Shown here piece by piece: positions 32,678 through 42,085 of a DNA stretch of 47,752 bases. Origin of the DNA: an uncultured Pelagibacteraceae bacterium (GTDB taxonomy: Bacteria > Pseudomonadota > Alphaproteobacteria > Pelagibacterales > Pelagibacteraceae); NCBI GenBank assembly GCA_902557605.1, contig CACEAQ010000003.1:1-47752 (forward strand). The letters are read 5' to 3'. The number at the start of each line of letters is the position of its first letter. Positions within the stretch are counted from its first letter, which is position 1. The notes beneath the pieces were generated by a model. That model was given only the letters and a program-made list of their open reading frames with translations. It searched no databases and was not told the origin of the DNA. The position numbers and the translations under genes are program-made.

Positions 32678-33034
32678 TTAATTAGTCTGCTTTTTATCGT
32701 TGTCTACAACAACGCATATTTCAGATTTTGTAAGAAATCTTTGTCCAGTGCCATTATCTAATGAAAACATGCCTCCAATTCCTTTAACTGCATCAATTGT
32801 AAGATCTGTGTGTTTCCACTTTTCGTATTGATCCTCATTCATATAAAATGGGGTCCCGTCTACCTCTCCTAGTTTTACATCACTGTTACCTACTTGATAT
32901 TCTTTGGCTGGAAAACACATTGGAGCACTACCATCACAACATCCTCCTGATTGATGAAATAAAAGATCGTCACCGTGAACTTCCTTAATCTCGTTAAGAA
33001 GTTTTTTCGCAGATAATGTGAATGATACTTTCAT
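32678..33034 (-). CDS. DUF779 family protein
   Basis: LLFHQSGGCCDGSAPMCFP motif; downstream of aldehyde dehydrogenase. Track start 33052 lies inside a hairpin; MKVSFTLSAKKLL (33034) is the more natural start. Confidence 0.85.
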   Translation of the reverse strand: MKVSFTLSAKKLLNEIKEVHGDDLLFHQSGGCCDGSAPMCFPAKEYQVGNSDVKLGEVDGTPFYMNEDQYEKWKHTDLTIDAVKGIGGMFSLDNGTGQRFLTKSEICVVVDNDKKQTN

Positions 33035-33045
33035 TTGTATGTTTC

Positions 33046-33070
33046 GGCCCATGATTTAGAATCATGGGCC
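33046..33070. repeat. perfect 11-bp-arm inverted repeat between aldehyde dehydrogenase and DUF779
   Basis: GGCCCATGATT-TAG-AATCATGGGCC. Confidence 0.9.
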
Positions 33071-33085
33071 ATTATATATTATTGG

Positions 33086-34639
33086 TTAAAAGAAGCCTAA
33101 TTTTTTCTCACTGTAAGACACGTGTAAGTTCTTCACTTGTCTGTAATGATTTAACATCATTTTGTGAGTTTCTCTTCCGATACCAGATTGTTTGTATCCG
33201 CCAAATGCAGCGTGAGCTGGGTATGCATGGTAACAGTTTGTCCAAACTCTACCTGCTTCAATACCTCTGCCCATTCTGTATGCAATGTTTCCGTCTCTAG
33301 TCCAAACACCTGCGCCTAATCCATAAAGAGTGTCATTAGCTATTTCTAATGCTTCTTTCTCATCTTTGAATGTTGTAACTGATACAACAGGACCAAAAAT
33401 CTCCTCTTGGAATATTCGCATATTGTTTTTACCTTCGAAAATAGTAGGTTGGATATAGTTTCCTTTTTCAAGACCACTATTGATTTTTGCAGCACTTCCA
33501 CCACATAGAACTTTGGCACCTTCTTTTTTACCTAAGTCTAAGTAAGACTTAATTTTTTCCATCTGTTCTAATGAAGCTTGTGCTCCAATCATAGTTTCCA
33601 TTTTTAAAGGATTGTCTTGTTTTACAGCTTTAGTTCTCGCAATCGCTTTCTCCATAAATTTATCATAGATAGATTTTTGAATTAAAGCCCTGCTCGGACA
33701 AGTACAAACCTCTCCTTGGTTAAGCGTAAACATAGCAAAACCTTCTAAACATTTGTCAAAGAAGTCGTCATCTTTGGCCATTACATCTTCAAAGAAAATA
33801 TTAGGCGATTTACCGCCTAATTCCAAAGTGATTGGTATTAAGTTTTGAGATGCATACTGCATGATCAAACGTCCAGTCGTAGTTTCACCTGTAAAAGCAA
33901 TCTTCTTGATTCTTTTTGAAGAAGCCAAAGGTTTACCTGCTTCAAGACCATATCCGCTTACAACATTAACAACACCTGCTGGTAATAGATCTCCTATCAG
34001 TTCCATTAAAAGCATGATTGATGCTGGTGTTTGTTCAGCTGGTTTTAATACTACACAGTTTCCTGCAGCCAATGCTGGAGCTAGTTTCCATGTAGCCATT
34101 AATAATGGGAAGTTCCAAGGAATAATCTGACCAACTACACCTAATGGTTCTGGTATATGGTAAGAATATTCGCTGTTGCTGATTTCAGCAACTGAACCCT
34201 CTTCTGCTCTTATTACTCCTGCAAAATATCTCCAATGATCAATTACCAAAGGTAAATCTGCAGCCATACATTCTCTGATTGGCTTACCATTGTCTAAACA
34301 CTCTGCTGTAGCTAAAACGTTCAGATTTTTCTCTATAACATCAGCAATCTTTAAGAGTATATTTGATCTCTCAGTGATTGATGTTTTCCCCCAAGCAGGA
34401 AATGCTGCGTGGGCTGCGTCAAGAGCAAAATCAACGTCTTTTTCATTCGATCGTGGCACCTTACAGATAACTTCATTAGTGATAGGAGTAGTATTATCAA
34501 AATACTTTCCTGATTTAGGTTCTACAAATTTTCCGTTTATGTAGTTTCCATATTTTGCTTTAAATGGAAATTTAACCTTCAAATGAGAGGTATCTAAAGA
34601 TGAAGACACTTTCGAGCTTGATGCTTGTTGTGTACTCAT
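33086..34639 (-). CDS. NAD-dependent aldehyde dehydrogenase (ExaC/AldB-like)
   Basis: [26 protein letters not shown], catalytic [11 protein letters not shown]. Confidence 0.93.
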   Translation of the reverse strand: MSTQQASSSKVSSSLDTSHLKVKFPFKAKYGNYINGKFVEPKSGKYFDNTTPITNEVICKVPRSNEKDVDFALDAAHAAFPAWGKTSITERSNILLKIADVIEKNLNVLATAECLDNGKPIRECMAADLPLVIDHWRYFAGVIRAEEGSVAEISNSEYSYHIPEPLGVVGQIIPWNFPLLMATWKLAPALAAGNCVVLKPAEQTPASIMLLMELIGDLLPAGVVNVVSGYGLEAGKPLASSKRIKKIAFTGETTTGRLIMQYASQNLIPITLELGGKSPNIFFEDVMAKDDDFFDKCLEGFAMFTLNQGEVCTCPSRALIQKSIYDKFMEKAIARTKAVKQDNPLKMETMIGAQASLEQMEKIKSYLDLGKKEGAKVLCGGSAAKINSGLEKGNYIQPTIFEGKNNMRIFQEEIFGPVVSVTTFKDEKEALEIANDTLYGLGAGVWTRDGNIAYRMGRGIEAGRVWTNCYHAYPAHAAFGGYKQSGIGRETHKMMLNHYRQVKNLHVSYSEKKLGFF

Positions 34640-34653
34640 TTTTCCCCCTTTTT

Positions 34654-34691
34654 GTTTTAATTATTAATTAAAACCAATCTGAACTAGATTG
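34654..34691 (-). promoter_or_regulatory. two adjacent inverted repeats in the aldehyde dehydrogenase leader
   Basis: GTTTTAATTA-T-TAATTAAAAC (34654-34674) abutting CAATCT-GAACT-AGATTG (34675-34691). Confidence 0.6.
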
Positions 34692-34768
34692 TACACTTGT
34701 ATTTTTGACACTTTTTTTTTGACCACCAAATATGGATTCTATCAATTTCTAGTTGAGGTTTCATGAGA

Positions 34769-34797
34769 AACGGGAGGGTTGATTTAAACCTCCCGTT
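34769..34797. repeat. GC-rich hairpin downstream of recA
   Basis: AACGGGAGG (34769-34777) / CCTCCCGTT (34789-34797), 9-bp perfect stem, no strong T-run. Confidence 0.8.
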
Positions 34798-34815
34798 GTA
34801 ATGATGGCAGAGGAA

Positions 34816-35919
34816 TTATTCTTCCTCTTTTTTATCGCTAATTTTTTCTTTCGCTGATGGATTGCCCTCTAGCTCTTTACTTATCGCTGAGGCTTCATCT
34901 CTAATAATTTTTTCTATTTCTGCGGCAACGTTCGGATTTTTTTGAAGATAAATTTTAGCGTTTTCTCTACCTTGGCCTATCTTTTCTCCTTTATAAGCAT
35001 ACCAAGCGCCTGATTTTTCGACTACTCCTGCTTTTGTTCCAAGGTCAATTAATTCACCTAATTTACTTATTCCTTTGCCGTACATTAAATCAAATTCTAC
35101 AACTTTAAATGGTGGGGCAACTTTATTTTTTATAACCTTCACCCTAGTAGAGTTACCAATAATTTGATCTTTTTCTTTGATTGCACCTATTCTTCTTATA
35201 TCCATTCTTACTGATGAATAGAATTTTAGTGCATTTCCGCCAGATGTAGTTTCTGGATTACCAAACATAACACCAATTTTCATTCTTATTTGATTAATAA
35301 ATATCACCATTGTGTTAGATTTGGATACTGAACCAGTAATTTTTCTCAGAGCTTGACTCATTAATCTAGACTGTAATCCAACATGATGATCGCCCATTTC
35401 TCCTTCCAACTCCGCTTTTGGTGTTAATGCTGCTACAGAGTCCACTACTAAAACAGAAATTGACCCTGATTTTATTAATGTATCAGTTATTTCTAGAGCC
35501 TGCTCTCCTGTATCAGGTTGAGAGATTAACAACTCCTCAGTTTTTACACCTAATTTTTTAGCATAGACTGGGTCCATCGCATGTTCAGCATCGACAAAAG
35601 CGCATATTCCGCCAGCTTTTTGGGCCTCTGCTACCACTTGTAAGGCCAATGTAGTTTTTCCTGAAGACTCGGGCCCATATATTTCAATAATTCTTCCTTT
35701 AGGTAGACCGCCTATACCTAAAGCCAAATCTAGGCTGAGTGAACCAGTCGATATTGCCTCAACGTCTAAAGCTTGTTGTTGTCCAAGCCTCATTACGGAT
35801 CCTTTTCCAAAATTTTGATCTATTTGGCTAATTGCAGCCTCTAAAGATTTGTTTTTCTCTTTTAATTCTTGTTGTTTTTTATTATCTGTTTTTACTACTT
35901 TTAAGTTATTTTTTGTCAT
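34816..35919 (-). CDS. recA: recombinase A
   Basis: [63 protein letters not shown]. Confidence 0.99.
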   Translation of the reverse strand: MTKNNLKVVKTDNKKQQELKEKNKSLEAAISQIDQNFGKGSVMRLGQQQALDVEAISTGSLSLDLALGIGGLPKGRIIEIYGPESSGKTTLALQVVAEAQKAGGICAFVDAEHAMDPVYAKKLGVKTEELLISQPDTGEQALEITDTLIKSGSISVLVVDSVAALTPKAELEGEMGDHHVGLQSRLMSQALRKITGSVSKSNTMVIFINQIRMKIGVMFGNPETTSGGNALKFYSSVRMDIRRIGAIKEKDQIIGNSTRVKVIKNKVAPPFKVVEFDLMYGKGISKLGELIDLGTKAGVVEKSGAWYAYKGEKIGQGRENAKIYLQKNPNVAAEIEKIIRDEASAISKELEGNPSAKEKISDKKEEE

Positions 35920-35945
35920 TTTTGTCCTTTTTTTTTGTTCGAATC

Positions 35946-35972
35946 ATTATAATAAATGTACACATTTTGTTC
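35946..35972 (-). promoter_or_regulatory. recA promoter with operator-like palindrome
   Basis: Minus-strand TATAAT (35946-35951), palindrome AAATGT-AC-ACATTT (35954-35967), overlapping GTAC-N7-GTTC (35958-35972). Confidence 0.55.
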
Positions 35973-36012
35973 TTTTTATCAAGTTATTTAAAATATGCTT
36001 TAAATGATGAAT

Positions 36013-37299
36013 TTAATTAAGAGATTTTAAGGATAAAGTTCCAATCTGCTTGGCTAACTCAAATTGAGAGACATTATAGTCTCTCTGGGCTTTAGCGAAG
36101 GCTATTTTAGCGTCCAGAAGGAGGCTTCTAGACTGGATAACCTCTAGAGTAGTTCTTGTATTACTGGAGTCATACTCTAGTGTTATGCCCTCATTAGCTA
36201 TTTCAGCAGCTTTTAACTGGGCTCTAGTGGCATCTAATACACCTTTTGAAGACTGATAATTAGACCAAGAGTTTGTTGTTTCTGTGATTATTTTATTTTT
36301 AGTATCTTGTAGAATCAATTGAGCACGTTGTTTATTAAAAGTTGATTTTTTAATTGATGAAATATTCTCACCACCTTTAATGATAGGCCAAGTTATTGTA
36401 GCTTTAACACTTTCATCGTTTTGTTCGTCAATAGTTGAACTTAAATCTTTGTTTTCAGTTTTTGAAACTTTTATTGATGCGGATGGGGACAATCTAGCCC
36501 TTTCAATATTGAGTTCTTTTTTTGATATTTGAAATTCTAAATTTGAAATTAGTAGATTCAAATTTTTTAAATTTGATAATTCCAGAGAAGATTCTAAAGA
36601 ATTAGGTAATGATAAAATAATATTTCCCGATAATTCTTGAAATTCTGGTGAATTTTCTCCAGTAACTCTTTTAAAATTTGTTTTTGAAGCAAGTAGTTCA
36701 GTCTTAGATTTTATTAATTTTGCATTGGCTCCTGCTAAGGAAGACTCGGATTGAGCTAAATCAGTTAAAGTAATTTCACCTTTTTGTAAACGAGCACTAT
36801 CAGACTCAACTTGTCTTTCAAATAAGTTTACATTTGAATTATTAAATTTTTCACTTTGAAATTTAAAAATCAGATCAAAATATGCAAATGCTACGTCGTA
36901 TATAGTTTGTTGTTCAACTTTATTTAATTCTAGTTTGGCTTTTTGAGTTTCTAGCTCGGTTTTTTTAAATGTGTTCACTCCCTTAAAGCCGGAAAAAATT
37001 TTTTGTTCAACCGAGATTGAAGTTGTTTCTGTATCAAGATTTGTATCAACTAAATTTTCACCACTTTGATTAATTCTATTTGTAGAGGTCGTACTTGTTT
37101 GGTTTCCTGATAGAGTAATGCTGGGTAAAAATTCACTTCTCGATATATTTTTTTTTTGCTTAGCAGTGTCAAGGTTTTTTCTCTCTGCATTTAATTGCAA
37201 ATTATTTTCTAAAGCTTTATTTATAAAAAACTTTAAATTTTCATCTGCACTTAAGTTAGAAAATACTAATAAACTAAAAAAAATTAATAATTTTTTCAT
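36013..37299 (-). CDS. TolC-family outer membrane efflux protein
   Basis: Signal peptide, coiled-coil repeats, RSLLLDAKIAFAKAQRDYNVSQFEL typical of the TolC C-terminus. Confidence 0.85.
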   Translation of the reverse strand: MKKLLIFFSLLVFSNLSADENLKFFINKALENNLQLNAERKNLDTAKQKKNISRSEFLPSITLSGNQTSTTSTNRINQSGENLVDTNLDTETTSISVEQKIFSGFKGVNTFKKTELETQKAKLELNKVEQQTIYDVAFAYFDLIFKFQSEKFNNSNVNLFERQVESDSARLQKGEITLTDLAQSESSLAGANAKLIKSKTELLASKTNFKRVTGENSPEFQELSGNIILSLPNSLESSLELSNLKNLNLLISNLEFQISKKELNIERARLSPSASIKVSKTENKDLSSTIDEQNDESVKATITWPIIKGGENISSIKKSTFNKQRAQLILQDTKNKIITETTNSWSNYQSSKGVLDATRAQLKAAEIANEGITLEYDSSNTRTTLEVIQSRSLLLDAKIAFAKAQRDYNVSQFELAKQIGTLSLKSLN

Positions 37300-38217
37300 T
37301 TAATTAAGCCTGATTGATTTAAGTTTATGATTTTTATCAATTTTAATTATAAAATTTGCTTTCTTATTTAAATCTTTAAGCATTTGTTTCGTGGTCCTCT
37401 CATAGTGCATGATAAATCTTTTTATTTCATTTTTATTCATAATTTTTTTTCCTTTGGAAGTAGCATTGAGTTTTTTTTCTTGTAAAAATCTCCATTTAAA
37501 AACATGGTTAAAACTTGGTACTTTTAAAAAAATAATTTTATCAATTTGTTTAAAAATTTTTTTGTACTTGCTTTTAAGCTCTTTATTAACTCTTTCTCTC
37601 CAAACTCTTTTTTTATCTTTTTCTTTTTCTAATATATTTATTGGAGCTAATAAATCTTTTTTTTTTTGTGAAGATGCGCCAACACACCAGCCTTCAAATA
37701 TAACTATGTCGGGCTTTAATTTAACTTTCTCCCAATAGGCTTTGGGTAAACGATTATCAATCGCTTTATCAAATTTAGGTATTTCCAGCTTTTCAAATTT
37801 CTGTTTTTTTAACTTTTTCAAACAAGCTAATAAAAGTTTTGTATCGTGGGTGCCAGGAACACCTCTAGTTAAAAATAGCGGGCTTATTTTTTTAGACATT
37901 TTTCTCCTATCGTTTAAGGTTTTATAAAAATCATCTATGGAAAAAGTAATTGTATTCAATTTATATCCTTCTTTTAAAATAATTTTTAATATATTTGATA
38001 TTGTTGATTTTCCTGACCCTTGACCTCCAGTTAATCCAATAATTTTTGTTTTTTTATTTTTAGAAAAAATTTTAAAAATTTCATTACTTATTGGCAGATA
38101 AAATTTATTTAATTGACCAATTTTATCTCTAAAAGGTTCTGACAAAACTTCTTGAGACTTCAAAAATTTGAGATATTTATTTTTTATTTTTTGGTAAACC
38201 AATTTAGAGATATACAT
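37300..38217 (-). CDS. P-loop kinase, plant-type D-glycerate 3-kinase-like
   Basis: GLTGGQGSGKSTI P-loop, FSIDDFYKTLNDR, RGVPGTHD, FEGWCVG. Confidence 0.8.
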   Translation of the reverse strand: MYISKLVYQKIKNKYLKFLKSQEVLSEPFRDKIGQLNKFYLPISNEIFKIFSKNKKTKIIGLTGGQGSGKSTISNILKIILKEGYKLNTITFSIDDFYKTLNDRRKMSKKISPLFLTRGVPGTHDTKLLLACLKKLKKQKFEKLEIPKFDKAIDNRLPKAYWEKVKLKPDIVIFEGWCVGASSQKKKDLLAPINILEKEKDKKRVWRERVNKELKSKYKKIFKQIDKIIFLKVPSFNHVFKWRFLQEKKLNATSKGKKIMNKNEIKRFIMHYERTTKQMLKDLNKKANFIIKIDKNHKLKSIRLN

Positions 38218-38223
38218 TTGATG

Positions 38224-38583
38224 TTATTTCTTGTCTAAAGGATGATTTTTTCCATCGATTATTGATACTTCATTAAGCGAAAAAGTATCAATATCATCAA
38301 TGCAACCTAAGTTAAAACCTGTCATCTTTGGATTAGATCTAGGATTATGATGTGTGTATATTCCACAGTTTGAACAAAAATAGTGTTTTGCTACTTTTGT
38401 GTGAAATTGATAAATACTTAATTTATCCTCCCCTTTTATAATCCTAAAATCCTCATTTTTAACCAAAGACATGAAAGTTCCTTTTCTTTTACAGATAGAG
38501 CAAGTGCATCTTAAAATTTTATCTAATTTCAAGATATTTACTTCGGCTTCTACATAGCTACAATGACATTTAAGTTTTATCAT
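38224..38583 (-). CDS. GFA (glutathione-dependent formaldehyde-activating-like) family protein
   Basis: Cys pattern CHCSYVEAEV / CTCSICKRKG / FCSNCGIYTHHNPRSNP. Confidence 0.85.
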   Translation of the reverse strand: MIKLKCHCSYVEAEVNILKLDKILRCTCSICKRKGTFMSLVKNEDFRIIKGEDKLSIYQFHTKVAKHYFCSNCGIYTHHNPRSNPKMTGFNLGCIDDIDTFSLNEVSIIDGKNHPLDKK

Positions 38584-38703
38584 GTTATTAAAATCATCAG
38601 AGATTACTCATGTTTAGCCATATCCACAATAGTTCAAATTATTAAACAAATGTTCACCTTTTGACTCCCTTTTGATTCCTTTAGAGACTCTTTTTTCAAC
38701 TAA

Positions 38704-39585
38704 TTAGTGTTTTATTATTTTTACAGTATCTAAATTTTCTTGGCTGTTTAAAAGTTCACTTTTCTTCTCTCTTAAAGAAACTATTAAAATCGTTGCATTA
38801 AAAATAAACAGAAGTAATACCAAAAAATTTATTATGTTTACGAACAAGTTTGAAAAAAAAGAAAAAGTCAATAAAGCCAAAATAGTCAAAAACGACCTTG
38901 TTAAAACTTGATATTTGAAAACCGCAATTATGGACAGAGAATGAATAATTAATTTTAAAAGTGACATTTTTGAAGGTCCATAATATCGTGAACCCCTAAT
39001 AGAGTCTACTTCACTTAAGTTTAATAAATTCTTCTTAACTGTACCTGAATAGCTACTCCATAAACTTGCTATTGTTGAAAGTTTTTTGACATCTTTTTTG
39101 ATTAAGCAGCTATAGTTTCCAAAATTTATTAACTCACCAGTAAATATATAAGTAATTATTTTATGTGTTTTATATAAAAATTGAAATATTGGTCCTTCAG
39201 CTCTTTTAATTCTTTTTGCAACAACAGAGGTATCAGGTTTTTCTGAAATTTTATTAATTATGGATTTTAATTCATTTGGTCTATCTTCGCCATCTCCATC
39301 CATTAAGATTATATAATCAAAATGCTCTTTTTGAGAAATATACCTTATTCCAAATGCATTACATCTAGCATGGCCTCTATTTTTTTTCATATTTAAAATT
39401 TTGATGGATTTTAAATTTGAAGGTAGTTGAATTTCTGGTTGTTGGATACTGGAAGAGTCGTTCACTACTAAACACTCAAATTCAAAGTTTTTTATACCGT
39501 TAATATTAAAATCTATTTCTGTAATTAATTTTTTTAATGAGTCCCAATCGTTAAAAACGGGTATTAAAAGAATAATTTTTTTCAT
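38704..39585 (-). CDS. family 2 glycosyltransferase
   Basis: IILLIPVFNDWDSLKKLI, CLVVNDSS, ILMDGDGED, two C-terminal TM segments. Start set at the internal Met (39585), giving an ATGA overlap with the upstream gene. Confidence 0.85.
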   Translation of the reverse strand: MKKIILLIPVFNDWDSLKKLITEIDFNINGIKNFEFECLVVNDSSSIQQPEIQLPSNLKSIKILNMKKNRGHARCNAFGIRYISQKEHFDYIILMDGDGEDRPNELKSIINKISEKPDTSVVAKRIKRAEGPIFQFLYKTHKIITYIFTGELINFGNYSCLIKKDVKKLSTIASLWSSYSGTVKKNLLNLSEVDSIRGSRYYGPSKMSLLKLIIHSLSIIAVFKYQVLTRSFLTILALLTFSFFSNLFVNIINFLVLLLFIFNATILIVSLREKKSELLNSQENLDTVKIIKH

Positions 39586-40961
39586 TTTTTTCCTATCATG
39601 CAATACCCTACTGGTTGGATAGTGCCAAATACACCTGGGCAAATCTGTTTAAGAATTTTTGGATTTCCTGTATAAATAACTCCTTGGTTTTCTTTTATTT
39701 TTGGAACATAGTTTTTAAGTTCATTAATCCAAATTGGCCTTGAAGGTAAATGGTAGGATAAATTACCAGCCGACCACTCGTCTCCAATGACTAATTTAAT
39801 TTCATTTACAAAATTTTGGTCCCATTTATTCTGAACAAGTCTAGCTATTTCTTTGCCAGGATAATCAGTTCTTTTGAATTCATTAGATAAAGAAATATAA
39901 ATATATGCACTTGGTGAAGCTAAAAAAATAAATGTTATTATATAAATGAAATTATTTATTTTTTTAATTTTTACACCTTTTTGAAAGAAGTAAAAAATTA
40001 CGAGTCCATTAAATAAATAAAATGTAGACATCCACATAGTCCTTATCTTTGCTCCGGTAATGAGCGCGGTAAGAAAAACCAATACCAACGGAAGTAAACC
40101 TATGCAAATTAAAAAAGCCTCTTTTTTATTAATTTTTTTAAAAAATAAACTTTTTCTACTAAATGAAAAAATAGAAAAAAATGTTAGGAAAAAAAATAAC
40201 ATCATGCCTATCTGTTTAGAAAAAAAAATTAATGGATTGATAAAATGATCGAACCATTCTTTATTTACAACATCTGTTCTAGCGAAAGCATAGTTTATAG
40301 TTAAAAAATCGTTTTTAAAAAGCCAAAATATATGTGGTAAGCACAGTATTAAAAATAAAGACATAGATAAAAAAAAGTTTTTCGATACCTGATTATTTTT
40401 TTTTAAAAAAAATAAAAAAAATACTAGCATTGATAAAAGTAAAAATAAAAATGAATAATGTGTTAAAACTCCAAGTGAACAGAACAACCCAGTTAATAAC
40501 CAGTCAGTAACATTATTTTTAGTAACACTTTTCCAAAAATAATAAACTGCTATTGATTTTAACGGCAACTGACAAATATAAACATTAAATTCTGGAGTTG
40601 TATAATTAAAATAAAAAATACTCTCTAGAATTAATACCGATAATACAGGAAAAAAAGAATTATCAAAAAAATCTTTAGAAAGTTTCCAAATATAAAAAAA
40701 TGCAGTTAAAACAAATAATTGACTTAGCAAATAATATGCCCAATCATTTGTGCCAAATACGAAATAAACTACTCCCACTACAAAAGCGCTAAAAGGTGGG
40801 TGTTTATTATAACCCCACTCTAATTGACTAGACCATGCTAATGCCTCAATTGTATCCAGTGGCAAATTTACATTTGTCAAAGCTGGTGCCAAGGTCCAGA
40901 TGATTAAATGGGAAAAAAGAAAGATGTATAATAGTTTGTTGATGTCTTTTTTTAAATTCAT
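39582..40961 (-). CDS. ArnT/PMT-like (GT39-type) membrane glycosyltransferase
   Basis: LPLDTIEALAWSSQLEWGYNKHPPFSAFVVGVVYFVFG, many TM segments. Confidence 0.8.
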   Translation of the reverse strand: MNLKKDINKLLYIFLFSHLIIWTLAPALTNVNLPLDTIEALAWSSQLEWGYNKHPPFSAFVVGVVYFVFGTNDWAYYLLSQLFVLTAFFYIWKLSKDFFDNSFFPVLSVLILESIFYFNYTTPEFNVYICQLPLKSIAVYYFWKSVTKNNVTDWLLTGLFCSLGVLTHYSFLFLLLSMLVFFLFFLKKNNQVSKNFFLSMSLFLILCLPHIFWLFKNDFLTINYAFARTDVVNKEWFDHFINPLIFFSKQIGMMLFFFLTFFSIFSFSRKSLFFKKINKKEAFLICIGLLPLVLVFLTALITGAKIRTMWMSTFYLFNGLVIFYFFQKGVKIKKINNFIYIITFIFLASPSAYIYISLSNEFKRTDYPGKEIARLVQNKWDQNFVNEIKLVIGDEWSAGNLSYHLPSRPIWINELKNYVPKIKENQGVIYTGNPKILKQICPGVFGTIQPVGYCMIGKK

Positions 40962-40993
40962 AATTAATTATAATTATTACAATTTATAAGCTA

Positions 40994-41021
40994 TTGACAC
41001 GACTAAAATCAAACATATACT
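40994..41021 (+). promoter_or_regulatory. sigma70-type promoter for dksA
   Basis: TTGACA (40994-40999), 16-bp spacer, TATACT (41016-41021), 15 bp before the ATG at 41037. Confidence 0.65.
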
Positions 41022-41036
41022 CGCTCAGTTTGAAAA

Positions 41037-41462
41037 ATGGCAAAAAAAGCAACTAATAAAAAAAAATATATTCCTAATTCAAAAGAAAAATACATGTGTG
41101 CTAAACACAAAAAATTTTTTACAGACGAATTATTAAACTGGAAAAGAGATATAATAAAATCAAATAACCTGGGAAATTTGCTAAATTCAAATGATGATAA
41201 CGTTTCATCTGCTGATATTGTTGATCAAGCATCTTCTTATACTGATAAATCTGTTGAGATGAAAGCTTTGAATAGAAGTAGAAAGCTTATCTCTAAGATA
41301 AATTCTGCTTTACAAAGAATTAAGGAAGGCACTTATGGATATTGTGAAGAAACGGGTGAGCCTATTGGTCTTAAAAGATTAATGGCTAGACCAGTGGCCA
41401 CTTTATCTATAGAGGCACAAGAAAAACATGAAAGAGATGAAAAAATTTTTATTGATGATTAA
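41037..41462 (+). CDS. dksA: DksA/TraR-family regulator with reduced zinc-finger cysteines
   Basis: YGYCEETGEPIGLKRLMARPVATLSIEAQEKHERDEK. Confidence 0.9.
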   Translation: MAKKATNKKKYIPNSKEKYMCAKHKKFFTDELLNWKRDIIKSNNLGNLLNSNDDNVSSADIVDQASSYTDKSVEMKALNRSRKLISKINSALQRIKEGTYGYCEETGEPIGLKRLMARPVATLSIEAQEKHERDEKIFIDD

Positions 41463-42085
41463 ACTTTAGGAATTTCTTCTCCTTTTTTAAGCAAATCGTA
41501 ACCTTTTATAACTGCTTTTCTATTAGATATTTCCTCATACCATCTTGTGAGATTATTAAATCTCTTAAGACCTATATCATGCCATTCATGCCTTGCTATC
41601 CAAGGAAAGGTTGCGATATCAGCAATAGTGTAATTATCACAGGCTAAAAATTTTGATTTAGAGAGTCTTTCATCTAGTTCTTTATAAATTCTTTCAGAAA
41701 TCTTAAAATATCTATTTTCTCCAAATTCACTTTTACCAGGGTTATAATGGTGAAATTGATGATGTTGACCTAACATAGGTCCTACATAAGCCATTTGACC
41801 CATTAACCATTGATTAATAATTGTTTTTTGGTTTTTATCATAAAATTTTCCGCTCTTTTCAGCCAAATAAATTAATATCGCACCTGACTCGAACAAGCTT
41901 TGATTGTTTTCATGGTCTACAATGACCGGTATTTTGCTAAAGGGACTTATTTTTTTAAACTCCGGTTTAAATTGCTCATTATTATTTATATTAATTTTTG
42001 TTACTTTATATTCAAAACTTATCTCTTCCAGCATTATTGATATTTTCTTACCGTTTGGAGTGTTGGCGGTAAGTAATTCGATCAT
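41459..42085 (-). CDS. glutathione S-transferase family protein
   Basis: TPNGKKISIMLEE, KISPFSKIPVI, ESGAILIYLAEK, YTIADIATFPW. Confidence 0.92.
   Translation of the reverse strand: MIELLTANTPNGKKISIMLEEISFEYKVTKININNNEQFKPEFKKISPFSKIPVIVDHENNQSLFESGAILIYLAEKSGKFYDKNQKTIINQWLMGQMAYVGPMLGQHHQFHHYNPGKSEFGENRYFKISERIYKELDERLSKSKFLACDNYTIADIATFPWIARHEWHDIGLKRFNNLTRWYEEISNRKAVIKGYDLLKKGEEIPKV

Noticed and set aside
37409-37738. 109-aa ORF antisense to the glycerate-kinase-like gene
   Set aside because: Hydrophobic Phe/Leu-rich composition is what antisense of Lys/Glu-rich AT-rich coding sequence gives.
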